NCBI GenBank assembly: GCA_902514645.1
Contig: CABXRO010000008.1
Coordinates: 1-52,278, forward strand
Direction: 5' to 3'
Length of the DNA: 52,278 bases
DNA from: an uncultured SAR86 cluster bacterium
GTDB taxonomy: Bacteria; Pseudomonadota; Gammaproteobacteria; Magnimaribacterales; AG-339-G14
Position 1 is the stretch's first letter; the number at the start of each line of letters is the position of its first letter. Below are positions 10,139-18,592 of this stretch, piece by piece. Position numbers and translations under genes: made by a program. The notes under the pieces are model-generated. The model made no database searches. It was given only the letters and a program-made list of their open reading frames with translations, and was not told where the DNA came from.

Positions 10139-10637
10139 AGTTAAAACGGTAGGAGATAATTTCTATATAGCTCCAAATGCCACTGTTCTGGGTCAAGTTG
10201 AACTTGGAGAAGATGTAAGTGTTTGGTTTGGAGCGGTAATCAGAGGGGATGTGGAAAAAATTATCATCGGTAAACGTTCAAACATTCAAGATTTATCAGT
10301 TTTGCATGTCGATCCTGGAAGCCCGATAATTATTGGTGAAAATGTCACGGTAGGTCATAAAGTCATGCTTCATGGCTGCACTATAGGAAACAATTCGTTA
10401 ATAGGTATTAATTCAGTCATTTTAAACAATGTAGAAATTGGAAGTAACTGTTTAATCGGTGCAAATACTCTGCTTACAGAGGGAACAAAAATTCCAGACA
10501 ATTCGCTTGTTATGGGATCTCCAGGAAAGGTCAAGAAAGAGGTTGATGAGAATTTAAAGATTATTTTAAAAGGCTCTGCAGAACATTATGCAGAAAATGG
10601 AAAAAGATTTAAGTCAGGTTTAAAGGAGGAAAATTAA
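10113..10637 (+). CDS. Gamma-carbonic anhydrase family hexapeptide-repeat protein
   Basis: 174-aa left-handed beta-helix protein (YrdA/CaiE/PaaY class) made of imperfect hexapeptide repeats such as ATVLGQVELGEDVSVWFG. The three zinc-ligand histidines of gamma-carbonic anhydrases are conserved as H65, H82 and H87 (LHVD, GHKVMLHG). Proteins of this class act as trimers; many lack strong anhydrase activity or hydrolyse CoA thioesters. The start overlaps nudL by 26 bp and the stop shares one base with the next ATG, so it is translationally coupled on both sides. Confidence 0.85.
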   Translation: MIYTLDQHRVKTVGDNFYIAPNATVLGQVELGEDVSVWFGAVIRGDVEKIIIGKRSNIQDLSVLHVDPGSPIIIGENVTVGHKVMLHGCTIGNNSLIGINSVILNNVEIGSNCLIGANTLLTEGTKIPDNSLVMGSPGKVKKEVDENLKIILKGSAEHYAENGKRFKSGLKEEN

Positions 10638-11344
10638 TGAATACCGAACTTGTATCATATGAAATAAATTCTAGGACATTTGAGGGTTTGCATGTAAAGC
10701 CAGAGGCTCGAAACGCTCCATGTGTTCTTATTGCTCACACTTGGGCCGGAAGAGATGAATTTGTTGAAGGCATAGCAAATAAGCTTGCTGAAGATGGATA
10801 TAATGCATTTGCTGTTGATATGTATGGAGACGGAAAAATAGGTAAAACTAACGACGAGAATCAATCAATGATGCAACCTTTGTTGGATGATAGAAAAAAT
10901 CTGTCTCAAATTATTGTTGGTGCATATGAGGCAGCAAAAGAACTCGATGGAATTGATACTTCAAAAATTGCGATTATGGGGTACTGTTTTGGTGGCTTAG
11001 TTTCTCTGGACCTTGCAAGAAGCGGAGTGGATTTAAAAGGAGCTATTAGTTTTCATGGGTTTTTATCTGGTTCGGAAGACCTTGAAGATAAAGATATTAG
11101 TGCAAAACTATTAGTTCTTCATGGCCACTTAGATCCTATGGTAGGCCAAGATCAGATAGATTCTTTTTCTGAGGAAATGACTAAAAAAAGTGTTGATTGG
11201 CAATTACATTCTTTTGGGAATGCCATGCATGCTTTTACAAATCCTGATGCCAATGATTCAAGTTTCGGAACGGTTTATTCGCAAGATGCTGATCAGAGAT
11301 CTTGGAAAATCTTTAAAGATTTTTTATCAGAAATATTTAGTTAA
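10637..11344 (+). CDS. Dienelactone hydrolase family alpha/beta-hydrolase
   Basis: 235-aa cytoplasmic alpha/beta-hydrolase. The Cys-His-Asp triad of dienelactone hydrolases is visible: nucleophile C117 in GYCFGG, D166 in HGHLDPM and H198 in MHAF. The substrate is unknown; no aromatic ring-cleavage pathway is present here, so a general esterase or lactonase role is as likely. It has the clearest Shine-Dalgarno in this part of the window (AAGGAGGA, 10623-10630). Its ATG overlaps the preceding TAA by one base, and alaS follows 5 nt after its stop. Confidence 0.85.
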   Translation: MNTELVSYEINSRTFEGLHVKPEARNAPCVLIAHTWAGRDEFVEGIANKLAEDGYNAFAVDMYGDGKIGKTNDENQSMMQPLLDDRKNLSQIIVGAYEAAKELDGIDTSKIAIMGYCFGGLVSLDLARSGVDLKGAISFHGFLSGSEDLEDKDISAKLLVLHGHLDPMVGQDQIDSFSEEMTKKSVDWQLHSFGNAMHAFTNPDANDSSFGTVYSQDADQRSWKIFKDFLSEIFS

Positions 11345-11349
11345 ATAAC

Positions 11350-13941
11350 GTGAAGTCATCTGAAGTAAGAAAGACTTTCTTAGATTTTTTTGTTCAGAAG
11401 GGACATAAAGAAGTAGTGAGTTCTGGCCTTGTTCCCATCAATGACCCCACTTTAATGTTTTCTAATTCTGGAATGAATCAGTTTAAAGATGTATTCCTTG
11501 GTACTGAAAAAGTTGATTTTGATAAAGCAACTTCATCTCAAAAATGTGTGAGAGCAGGGGGAAAGCATAACGACTTAGATAATGTTGGTTTTACTCTTAG
11601 ACATCATACTTTCTTTGAAATGCTTGGAAATTTTAGCTTCGGGGACTACTTCAAAGAGAAAGCCATAGAGTTAGCGTGGGAACTTCTCACAGAAAAATTT
11701 AAACTTGATAAAGATAAACTTTGGGTAACAGTTCATGTTGATGATAAAGAGTCTGAAGATATTTGGCTTAAAAAAATAAAGTTTCCTGCTACAAGGCTTT
11801 CAAGACTTAATGAAGATAATTTCTGGTCTATGGGAGATACGGGCCCATGCGGTCCATGTTCAGAAATATTCTATGATCACGGTGAAGGTCTACCGGGAGA
11901 AGCGCCTCAAGAAGGGGGAGATACCGGAGATAGATTTGTAGAGATTTATAATCTAGTTTTTATGCAATATAACCGAGACCATAATGGAAAACTTTCAAAT
12001 CTTCCAAAACAATGTGTTGATACTGGGATGGGCTTAGAAAGAATCACTGCAGTTATGCAAAATACTAGTGATAACTACGAAACAGATATTTTTAGAGAAA
12101 CTGTTAATGAAATTGCTAAACAATTAGGTGAAAAAAATCTTAAAAACCCTTCTTTGAGGGTTATTGCTGATCACTTAAGATCCAGCGTATTCCTTATTTC
12201 TGATGGAGTAAGTCCAAGCAACGAAGGAAGAGGTTATGTTTTAAGAAGAATTATAAGAAGAGCTCTCAGACATGCGTATAAAGTCAATAGTAAAAAAGAT
12301 TTTTCCTTCTCTAATATTTATGATTCTTTAGGAGAGTCTTTATTTGATGCTTATCCTGACATAAAAACAAACAAAACTTTTATTTTACTGGAGCTTAAAT
12401 CCGAAGAAGATCAATTCAGAGAAACTTTGAAACAAGGAATGAGGCTTTTTGAAGAGGAATTAAAAAAATCGAAAAATAAAAAGATTACAGGTGAAGCTAT
12501 TTTCAAACTTTATGATACTTATGGATTTCCTGTTGATTTAACAAGTGATTTAGCGAAAGAAAATAATCTTGAACTAGACCTTGAAGAATACGAAAATTTG
12601 ATGAGTATTCAGAGAAAAAATGCTCAGAAAAATAGCAGATTTGAAGCTCTTCTGCCTTCTGCAATAAATCTAGAGGAAGAAACTATATTTCTAGGATATA
12701 AACTTGAATCAACAGAATCAGTAGTAAAACTAATTTTTCAAAATGGCGAAAAAGTAGATTCTGTAGATAGCGGAGATTGCGTTATTATTCTTGATAAAAC
12801 TCCTTTCTATGCAGAATCTGGTGGGCAAGTTGGAGATTCAGGAAAATTGATATCTAAAAATCATGAGCTTCATGTTTCCGATACTCAAAAAGTGGGAAAT
12901 TTCTATTTACATATTTGTCACATTGAAAAGGGAGAAGTAAGAGTAAACCAAATACTCAATGCAGAGATAAATAAAAATCGTAGAGACGCAATAACTTCTA
13001 ATCACTCGGCAACACACCTAATGCATTCAGCTTTGAGAAATAATCTAGGTATGCACGTTCAACAAAAAGGATCTCTTGTAAGCGAAGAAAAGCTTAGATT
13101 TGATTTTTCCCACAAACAAAAGGTCACTTCTGAAGAAATCTCAAAAATAGAGCAGGAAGTGAATAATGAGATTATCTCTGCTAAGGACACTCAAGTAATC
13201 GAAACAACTTATGAAGAATCTCAAAAATTAGGCGCTCTGGCTTTTTTCGGAGAAAAGTATGGTAAAAAAGTAAGGATCTTAAAGATTTGCGATGATTATT
13301 CTGTAGAACTGTGTGGCGGAACTCACGTAAAAAATAGTTCAGAAATTAAAAGTTTTAAAATAATATCTGAAACAAGCATATCTTCCGGAGTGAGAAGGAT
13401 AGAGGCTATTTCTGGAGATCTTGCAATTAAAAATAAAGCTGAAAGTAAGACAGAATTAATCAATACTGCTAAAACTTTCAGTGTTTCTGTAAAAGACTTG
13501 CCTAGTTATTTAGAGGATAAATCAAAAATATTAAACGCCCATAACCAAAATCTTAAAAAAATAGAACAAAAAATTATCCAAAGGTTATTAGAAGAAATGA
13601 AATCAAGCACTAAATCTTTGGGTGATATAAAAACAATTATTAAGCGAATAGATAATTTTAATTTATCCAAACTAAGAGGCAGTTTAGACAGTCTAAAAAA
13701 AGAATTAAGCAATCTAATTATTATTCTTATCGGATCTATGGAAGACAAATCAACAATATTAGTTTCAGTATCAAACGATATTACTGCTACTTATGATGCA
13801 AGAAATTTGCTAGACTCGCTTTCCAAAATTATAGGAGCGAAAGGAGGAGGAAAGCCGGACTTTGCACAAGCAGGCGGACCAGCTTCAAATAAACTTGATG
13901 AAATATTAATTTCTGCTGAGAAAATTCTAACTGAGATTTAA
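11350..13941 (+). CDS. alaS: Alanyl-tRNA synthetase
   Basis: Charges and proofreads tRNA-Ala. 863 aa, near the normal length. The class II catalytic core (HHTFFEMLGNFSFGDYFK, GPCGPCSEIFYDHG) is followed by the editing domain with its zinc motif HSATHLMH and ELCGGTHV. The C-Ala domain ends GAKGGGKPDFAQAGGP. The start codon is GTG at 11350; it begins the family-typical MKSSEVRKTFLDFF, so no upstream start is needed. lysC follows 8 nt later, as in Pseudomonas-type alaS-lysC loci. Confidence 0.98.
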   Translation: MKSSEVRKTFLDFFVQKGHKEVVSSGLVPINDPTLMFSNSGMNQFKDVFLGTEKVDFDKATSSQKCVRAGGKHNDLDNVGFTLRHHTFFEMLGNFSFGDYFKEKAIELAWELLTEKFKLDKDKLWVTVHVDDKESEDIWLKKIKFPATRLSRLNEDNFWSMGDTGPCGPCSEIFYDHGEGLPGEAPQEGGDTGDRFVEIYNLVFMQYNRDHNGKLSNLPKQCVDTGMGLERITAVMQNTSDNYETDIFRETVNEIAKQLGEKNLKNPSLRVIADHLRSSVFLISDGVSPSNEGRGYVLRRIIRRALRHAYKVNSKKDFSFSNIYDSLGESLFDAYPDIKTNKTFILLELKSEEDQFRETLKQGMRLFEEELKKSKNKKITGEAIFKLYDTYGFPVDLTSDLAKENNLELDLEEYENLMSIQRKNAQKNSRFEALLPSAINLEEETIFLGYKLESTESVVKLIFQNGEKVDSVDSGDCVIILDKTPFYAESGGQVGDSGKLISKNHELHVSDTQKVGNFYLHICHIEKGEVRVNQILNAEINKNRRDAITSNHSATHLMHSALRNNLGMHVQQKGSLVSEEKLRFDFSHKQKVTSEEISKIEQEVNNEIISAKDTQVIETTYEESQKLGALAFFGEKYGKKVRILKICDDYSVELCGGTHVKNSSEIKSFKIISETSISSGVRRIEAISGDLAIKNKAESKTELINTAKTFSVSVKDLPSYLEDKSKILNAHNQNLKKIEQKIIQRLLEEMKSSTKSLGDIKTIIKRIDNFNLSKLRGSLDSLKKELSNLIIILIGSMEDKSTILVSVSNDITATYDARNLLDSLSKIIGAKGGGKPDFAQAGGPASNKLDEILISAEKILTEI

Positions 13942-13949
13942 AAATACCA

Positions 13950-15164
13950 ATGTCTAATATAGTTGTCCAAAAATTTGGCGGAACTTCGCTTGCTGATACT
14001 GACAGATTTAAAGCCGTAGCGAAAATTATCAAAGATACATCTAAAAAAGGAAAAAAAGTTGTTGCCGTTGTATCAGCCATGGCAGGTGAAACGCAAAGAC
14101 TGATTGATTTAGCAAAAGAAGTTCAAGAAATTCCTGATCCTAGAGAATACGACGCATTGATTTCTTCAGGAGAGCAGGTGTCAGTAGCTTTATTAGCTAT
14201 GACATTAAGAAATGAAAAAGTTAACTCAAAATCTTATACTGCTTTTCAACTTGGTCTCAGAACAGATGACTATCATGGCAAAGCTAGAATTAATTCGATT
14301 GATACAAAAAATATTCTTGAAGATATATCTGCAGACATAACACCTGTTATAACTGGTTTTCAGGGAATCAATGAAGAAGGAGACATTACCACGCTAGGAA
14401 GAGGCGGCTCTGATACTTCGGCAGTTGCTTTAGCTGTTGCTTTGAAAGCAGAAGAATGTCAGATATACACTGATGTGGATGGTGTATATACAACTGACCC
14501 TAATGTTTATGAAAAAGCCAAAAAGATAGATAAATTAACTTTTGAAGAAATGTTGGAATTATCAAGCTTAGGCGCTAAAGTCTTACAAATTAGATCTGTG
14601 GAATTTGCCAGTAAATATAATATGCCAATAAGAGTAAAATCTAGTTTTACTAATGATGAAGGAACACTTATCAATGGAGAAGAAAACATGGAAGATGCTT
14701 TAATTTCTGGAGTAACGCATACCAGCGATGATGCTAAGTTAACTATTAGAAAAGTACCTGATATTCCAGGTATTGCGGCAAAGATTTTAGACCCCATTAG
14801 CTCAAAAGGCATTGAGGTGGATATTATTATTCAAAACGTTTCTGAAGATAAAACTACAGATTTTACTTTCACTGTAAAGCGTGAAAAGTCTCAAGAAACA
14901 AAAAATATTCTTTCAAATTTATCTAAAGAATTTGGAGGTGGAGAAATTGAATTGAACGAAGACATTAGTAAAGTTTCTTTAGTTGGGGTTGGGATGAAAT
15001 CGCATGCTGGAGTTGCTGCCACTATGTTTAAAACTCTGGCTGAAAAAGATATAAATATTGAAATGATTTCAACTTCTGAGATTAAAATATCAGTAGTGGT
15101 TAAAGAAGATCTGGCGCATGAGGCAGTGAAGTCTCTGCATGACGCTTTTAATCTTGAAAAGTAA
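13950..15164 (+). CDS. lysC: Aspartate kinase
   Basis: First step of lysine/threonine/methionine synthesis, phosphorylating aspartate. 404 aa, the single-function form. The N-terminal amino-acid-kinase motif is VQKFGGTSLAD, with TTLGRGGSDTSAVALA in the active site, and a C-terminal ACT-domain pair covers residues about 265-404 (VSLVGVGMKSHAG), the site of lysine/threonine feedback in relatives. It sits between alaS and tRNA-Ser(GCT); its stop is only 2 nt from the tRNA, leaving no room for the csrA gene often found at this position. Confidence 0.97.
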   Translation: MSNIVVQKFGGTSLADTDRFKAVAKIIKDTSKKGKKVVAVVSAMAGETQRLIDLAKEVQEIPDPREYDALISSGEQVSVALLAMTLRNEKVNSKSYTAFQLGLRTDDYHGKARINSIDTKNILEDISADITPVITGFQGINEEGDITTLGRGGSDTSAVALAVALKAEECQIYTDVDGVYTTDPNVYEKAKKIDKLTFEEMLELSSLGAKVLQIRSVEFASKYNMPIRVKSSFTNDEGTLINGEENMEDALISGVTHTSDDAKLTIRKVPDIPGIAAKILDPISSKGIEVDIIIQNVSEDKTTDFTFTVKREKSQETKNILSNLSKEFGGGEIELNEDISKVSLVGVGMKSHAGVAATMFKTLAEKDINIEMISTSEIKISVVVKEDLAHEAVKSLHDAFNLEK

Positions 15165-15166
15165 TA

Positions 15167-15257
15167 GGAGAGGTGGCTGAGTGGTTGAAAGCGCTCCCCT
15201 GCTAAGGGAGTATGTGGTAATCCTGCATCGAGGGTTCGAATCCCTCCCTCTCCGCCA
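15167..15257 (+). tRNA. tRNA-Ser (GCT)
   Basis: 91-nt class II tRNA with a long variable arm. The acceptor stem is GGAGAGG/CCTCTCC with discriminator G and encoded CCA. The anticodon loop CTGCTAA gives anticodon GCT (reads AGC/AGU), and the T arm contains GGTTCGAATC. It starts 2 nt after the lysC stop codon, so it is probably excised from the alaS-lysC transcript. Confidence 0.98.
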
Positions 15258-15283
15258 CATAAATTGATAGAGTAGTTAGAAAA

Positions 15284-16501
15284 ATGAAATTAAATCAAAA
15301 AAAATCCGACAAACTTTTTTTAAAGGCTCAACAATTAATTCCAGGTGGAATTTTTGGTCATTATAAGTATGCAGTCAGAGAAGAGGGTCCAAAATTCTTT
15401 TCAAAAGCAAAAGATGCATATTTTTGGGATGTAGATGGAAATAAGTATTTAGATTTAATTTGTGGCTGGGGTCCAATGATTCTTGGGTATAACAATCCAA
15501 AAATAGATAATGCTGCACGAACACAATACAACTTAGGAAACACGGTAAGTGTAGCTTCTCCGATAATGATAGAGCTAGCTGAGACGTTAACAGATATGAT
15601 CGATATCGCTGACTGGGCTCTTTTTGGAAAAAATGGAGGGGATAGCACCCAATTAGCTGTCATGGTCGCGAGAGCGGAAACTGGTAAATCAAAAATTCTA
15701 AAAATAAAAAATGGTTATCATGGAGCCAGCGGCTGGATGCAAAATAGTAATAACCCTGGGATTATTGATTCAGACATCGATGAAGTCCTTTCAATTGAAT
15801 GGAACAGTACCGAAGAATTTGATGAGATGATTTCATCTTTTGGTAGTGACATTGCATGTTTTATTTCCAGTCCATATGATCATCCAACTTCAAAGGATAA
15901 CACTCTTCCTGATGATGGATATTGGGAACACATTCAAAAAAAGTGCAGTGAACATAATATTATTATCATAGTTGATGACGTTAGAACTGGATTTCGAATT
16001 GATCTTCATGGCTCGCATAATGCTTTTGGGTTTAGCCCAGATTTGGTTTGTTTAGGTAAGGCTATGGCTAATGGTTATCCAATTTCTGCTCTAGTTGGTA
16101 AAGATTCTTTAAAAGATGCCGCAAACAAAGTTTATTTTAGTGGAACACAATTTTTCAATTCGGCTCCTATGGCTGCATCCAAGGCTACATTAGAAGAACT
16201 GCAAAAAGTAAATGCTATAGAAATCATGAACACTCATGGAGAAAAGTTAAAGAAAGATCTGATTTCAAATGCAAAAGATTTTGGACTAAAAATTAAAATC
16301 ACTGGTGTTCCGTCAATGCCTTATTTTAGAATTGAAGGTGAAAATAAAGATTTTCATGTTCAATGGACAGATGAATGTCTTGCGCGTGGGCTATATCTTA
16401 CAAGTTATCATAATCACTTTTTATCTGTTTCTCATGGCGAGAAAGAAATAGATGAAATTGTTAGGATTGCTTCAAATGCTTTTGAAGCAGTGGTCTCTTA
16501 G
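15284..16501 (+). CDS. Class III PLP aminotransferase, glutamate-1-semialdehyde aminomutase-like
   Basis: 405 aa, fold type I PLP enzyme of the class III (HemL/omega-aminotransferase) group. The N-terminus resembles HemL (LIPGGIFGH, YFWDVDGNKYLDLICGWGPMILGY). The cofactor site shows VDDVRTGF (D231/D232) and the Schiff-base lysine K259 in CLGKAMANGYP. It departs from classical HemL in the later active-site segment (FSGTQFFNSAPMAA, where HemL has a GTLSGNP-type stretch), so a different amino donor or acceptor is likely. It stands alone after tRNA-Ser with a weak TAGAG 12-17 nt upstream of its ATG. Physiological substrate unknown. Confidence 0.8.
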   Translation: MKLNQKKSDKLFLKAQQLIPGGIFGHYKYAVREEGPKFFSKAKDAYFWDVDGNKYLDLICGWGPMILGYNNPKIDNAARTQYNLGNTVSVASPIMIELAETLTDMIDIADWALFGKNGGDSTQLAVMVARAETGKSKILKIKNGYHGASGWMQNSNNPGIIDSDIDEVLSIEWNSTEEFDEMISSFGSDIACFISSPYDHPTSKDNTLPDDGYWEHIQKKCSEHNIIIIVDDVRTGFRIDLHGSHNAFGFSPDLVCLGKAMANGYPISALVGKDSLKDAANKVYFSGTQFFNSAPMAASKATLEELQKVNAIEIMNTHGEKLKKDLISNAKDFGLKIKITGVPSMPYFRIEGENKDFHVQWTDECLARGLYLTSYHNHFLSVSHGEKEIDEIVRIASNAFEAVVS

Positions 16502-16558
16502 TTTAGAAATAAATTTATAATTAATTAAAATCTTTTAATAAACTGACTGTTCTTTTTT

Positions 16559-16564
16559 TATAAT
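16559..16564 (+). promoter_or_regulatory. Candidate -10 box for a leaderless mRNA
   Basis: TATAAT ends 5 nt before the ATG at 16570, so transcription would start at about the first base of the start codon. A convincing -35 is not seen. Confidence 0.35.
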
Positions 16565-16569
16565 GAGAG

Positions 16570-16857
16570 ATGGATGCTTTTGAATTACAAGAACTTAAAA
16601 CTGCTCTTCTTGATGAAATTCAAAATGCTTTTAAGGATAAAAAAAACCCTAAGCTTTCAGAGTATGAAGAGCAGACAGAAAATCTTTTGGTTTTAGCTGA
16701 GTTGATGTTGAAAGAAAAAGATTTAATGCCACAAGAAAATTTTGATCTTACGATGGGTCAAGATTATGTAATTCTGCAACTTGAAAGATGGATTGAAGAT
16801 AATCAAAAGATAATTTCACATTGGAATAATAATGAAGAAAGCCTCAAAAAACATTGA
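16570..16857 (+). CDS. Small acidic hypothetical protein
   Basis: 95 aa, not recognised. It is hydrophilic and strongly predicted helical by eye (ELQELKTALLDEIQ, YEEQTENLLVLAELML, IEDNQKIISHW), with no signal peptide, membrane span, cysteine or known motif. It overlaps the DUF2805 gene by 26 bp, so the two are probably made together. A TATAAT lies just ahead of its ATG. Function unknown; a partner of the DUF2805 protein is a guess based only on coupling. Confidence 0.6.
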   Translation: MDAFELQELKTALLDEIQNAFKDKKNPKLSEYEEQTENLLVLAELMLKEKDLMPQENFDLTMGQDYVILQLERWIEDNQKIISHWNNNEESLKKH

Positions 16858-17101
16858 TTTAGAAAGCATAAACAGAATCATTGAAATGGCTTGGGAAGAC
16901 AGGACACCTTTCGAAGTCATTGAAAAAGAATTTCAGATAACTCATGGCGAACTAATCTCTATTATGAGGAATCATTTAAAGCCTTCTAGCTTTAAACTTT
17001 GGAGAAAAAGAGTCAATGGAAGGAAAACGAAGCATGGAGGGATTAGAAATTTCAAAGTAGGTCGTCACAGATGTGATAGACAAGGAAAACTGGGGCGATA
17101 A
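16832..17101 (+). CDS. DUF2805 / TIGR03643 family protein
   Basis: 89-aa basic protein. The family core is clear: INRIIEMAWEDRTPFEVIE, then LMR/IMR-type helix and LKPSSFKLWRKRVNGRKTKH. The first half looks like a helix-turn-helix-type tri-helix and the second half is rich in Arg/Lys, which suggests nucleic-acid binding; the family has no established function. From memory, marine genomes often carry this gene near photolyase-related and DUF2256 genes, and here those two are adjacent to each other at 41.4-43.1 kb. A terminator hairpin overlaps its stop codon. Confidence 0.8.
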   Translation: MKKASKNIDLESINRIIEMAWEDRTPFEVIEKEFQITHGELISIMRNHLKPSSFKLWRKRVNGRKTKHGGIRNFKVGRHRCDRQGKLGR

Positions 17102-17119
17102 CTCGCCCTAGTTTTCTTT
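17086..17119 (+). terminator. Rho-independent terminator, probably bidirectional
   Basis: A 13-bp stem (17086-17098 with 17103-17115, one G-U) with a 4-nt loop is followed by TTTTCTTT on the plus strand and by TTTTCC on the minus strand. It sits between two converging genes and includes the stop codon of the DUF2805 gene, so it can end both transcripts. Confidence 0.8.
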
Positions 17120-17142
17120 ATAGCATTTAAAAAAATAGAAGA

Positions 17143-18576
17143 TTATTTTGCTGCGTATCCCATTACCGCTTTTATCTCTAAGAATTCTTCAAAGCCAAAC
17201 TCACCCCATTCTCTTCCGTTACCAGATTGTTTGAATCCTCCAAAAGGAGCATCAATTCCAGTAGGCTTATTATTTATGTGGACATTTCCACTTCTAATTT
17301 TTCTTGCAACATTGAGAGCACGTTCTGGATCTTCTGAAGATACATATCCAGATAATCCATAAGGGGTATCGTTTGCAATCTTTATTGCATCATCCTCATC
17401 TTGGTAAGGAATAATACACAAAACAGGGCCAAAGATTTCTTCCCTTGCTATAGTCATGTCATTAGAAACGTTTGCAAAAACAGTAGGCTTGACAAAATAA
17501 CCTTGGTTTAAACCTTCAGGTTTTCCTGGTCCTCCCACAACAACTTCAGCACCTTCTTCTATTCCTTTTTCAATAAGACCTTGTATTTTATTAAATTGAA
17601 CATCACTAACCACAGGACCCATATTAGTTGATTCATTGGAAGGATCTCCAACAACTATTCCTTCGGCGACTGCTTTAGCAGCTTCTTTAGCTTCATCTTG
17701 CCTTGCCGCAGGAACAAGCATTCTAGACGGAGCATTACAAGATTGCCCAGTATTATTAAACATGTGAGCTGTGCCTTTTGAAACCGCTTTACTAAAGTCT
17801 GCATCATCTAAAATAATATTTGCAGATTTGCCTCCTAATTCTTGATGAACTCTTTTTACAGTATCTGCTGAGCCCTTAGCAACAGCGACTCCAGCTCGAG
17901 TAGAACCTGTAAACGACATCATATCTATTTTAGGATGGGCAGACATTGCTTCTCCAACAGTAGGCCCATCACCGTTAACTAAGTTAAATACTCCTTTAGG
18001 AACTCCAGCTTCATGAAGAACTTCAGCTAAGAGAATTGCATTAAATGGCGCAATTTCAGTTGGTTTTAAGACCATCGTACAACCGGCAGCAATCGCAGGT
18101 CCTACTTTGCAGGAAATTTGGTTTATAGGCCAATTCCATGGCGTAATCATTCCAACTACGCCAATGGGCTCTTTTCTTATAAGGGCGGAACCTTTTACTT
18201 CCTCAAATTTATAATTTTTTAAAGTTTCCAAAGCAGTACTAAAATGACCTAAACCAGTTGCTGCCTGTGCAGCTTTTGACAAGCCGATAGGCGCACCCAT
18301 TTCAGAAGAGATTGTTTCTGCAATCTCATCATATTTACCCTGATAAACTTCCAGTATTTTTTCAAGCAAACTAATTCTTTCTTCAACTGAACTAAAGCCA
18401 AAAGTTTCAAAAGCAGAGTAAGCAGCTTCCACTGCTGCATCCACATCATCTTTGTCCCCTAAAGCAATTCTGCCAAAAACTTCTTCTGTTGCAGGGTTAA
18501 TGACGTCTAAAGTTTTTAAACCGTTTATAGGTTTAACCCATTCACCATTTATATAAAACTCTTCATAAACTTTCAT
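17143..18576 (-). CDS. NAD(P)-dependent aldehyde dehydrogenase family protein
   Basis: 477-aa ALDH. The fold is complete: TPWNWP cofactor-entry motif, FTGSTRAG Rossmann turn, general base E246 in ELGGKSANI, nucleophile C280 in GQSCNAPSR and the C-terminal EEIFGPVL and PFGGFKQSGNGRE motifs. It oxidises an aldehyde to the acid; the substrate is not deducible. It is the last gene of a minus-strand operon after an enoyl-CoA hydratase and a carboxyltransferase, 16 nt behind the latter with Shine-Dalgarno GAGGAAG. The context suggests catabolism of a branched or unsaturated acyl substrate. Confidence 0.92.
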   Translation of the reverse strand: MKVYEEFYINGEWVKPINGLKTLDVINPATEEVFGRIALGDKDDVDAAVEAAYSAFETFGFSSVEERISLLEKILEVYQGKYDEIAETISSEMGAPIGLSKAAQAATGLGHFSTALETLKNYKFEEVKGSALIRKEPIGVVGMITPWNWPINQISCKVGPAIAAGCTMVLKPTEIAPFNAILLAEVLHEAGVPKGVFNLVNGDGPTVGEAMSAHPKIDMMSFTGSTRAGVAVAKGSADTVKRVHQELGGKSANIILDDADFSKAVSKGTAHMFNNTGQSCNAPSRMLVPAARQDEAKEAAKAVAEGIVVGDPSNESTNMGPVVSDVQFNKIQGLIEKGIEEGAEVVVGGPGKPEGLNQGYFVKPTVFANVSNDMTIAREEIFGPVLCIIPYQDEDDAIKIANDTPYGLSGYVSSEDPERALNVARKIRSGNVHINNKPTGIDAPFGGFKQSGNGREWGEFGFEEFLEIKAVMGYAAK

Positions 18577-18592
18577 ATTCTTCCTCGTTAAT

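Noticed and set aside
15284-16501. Naming the aminotransferase hemL
   Set aside because: The N-terminal half is HemL-like, but the FSGTQFFNSAPMAA segment differs from the HemL active-site loop and there is no heme-pathway context.
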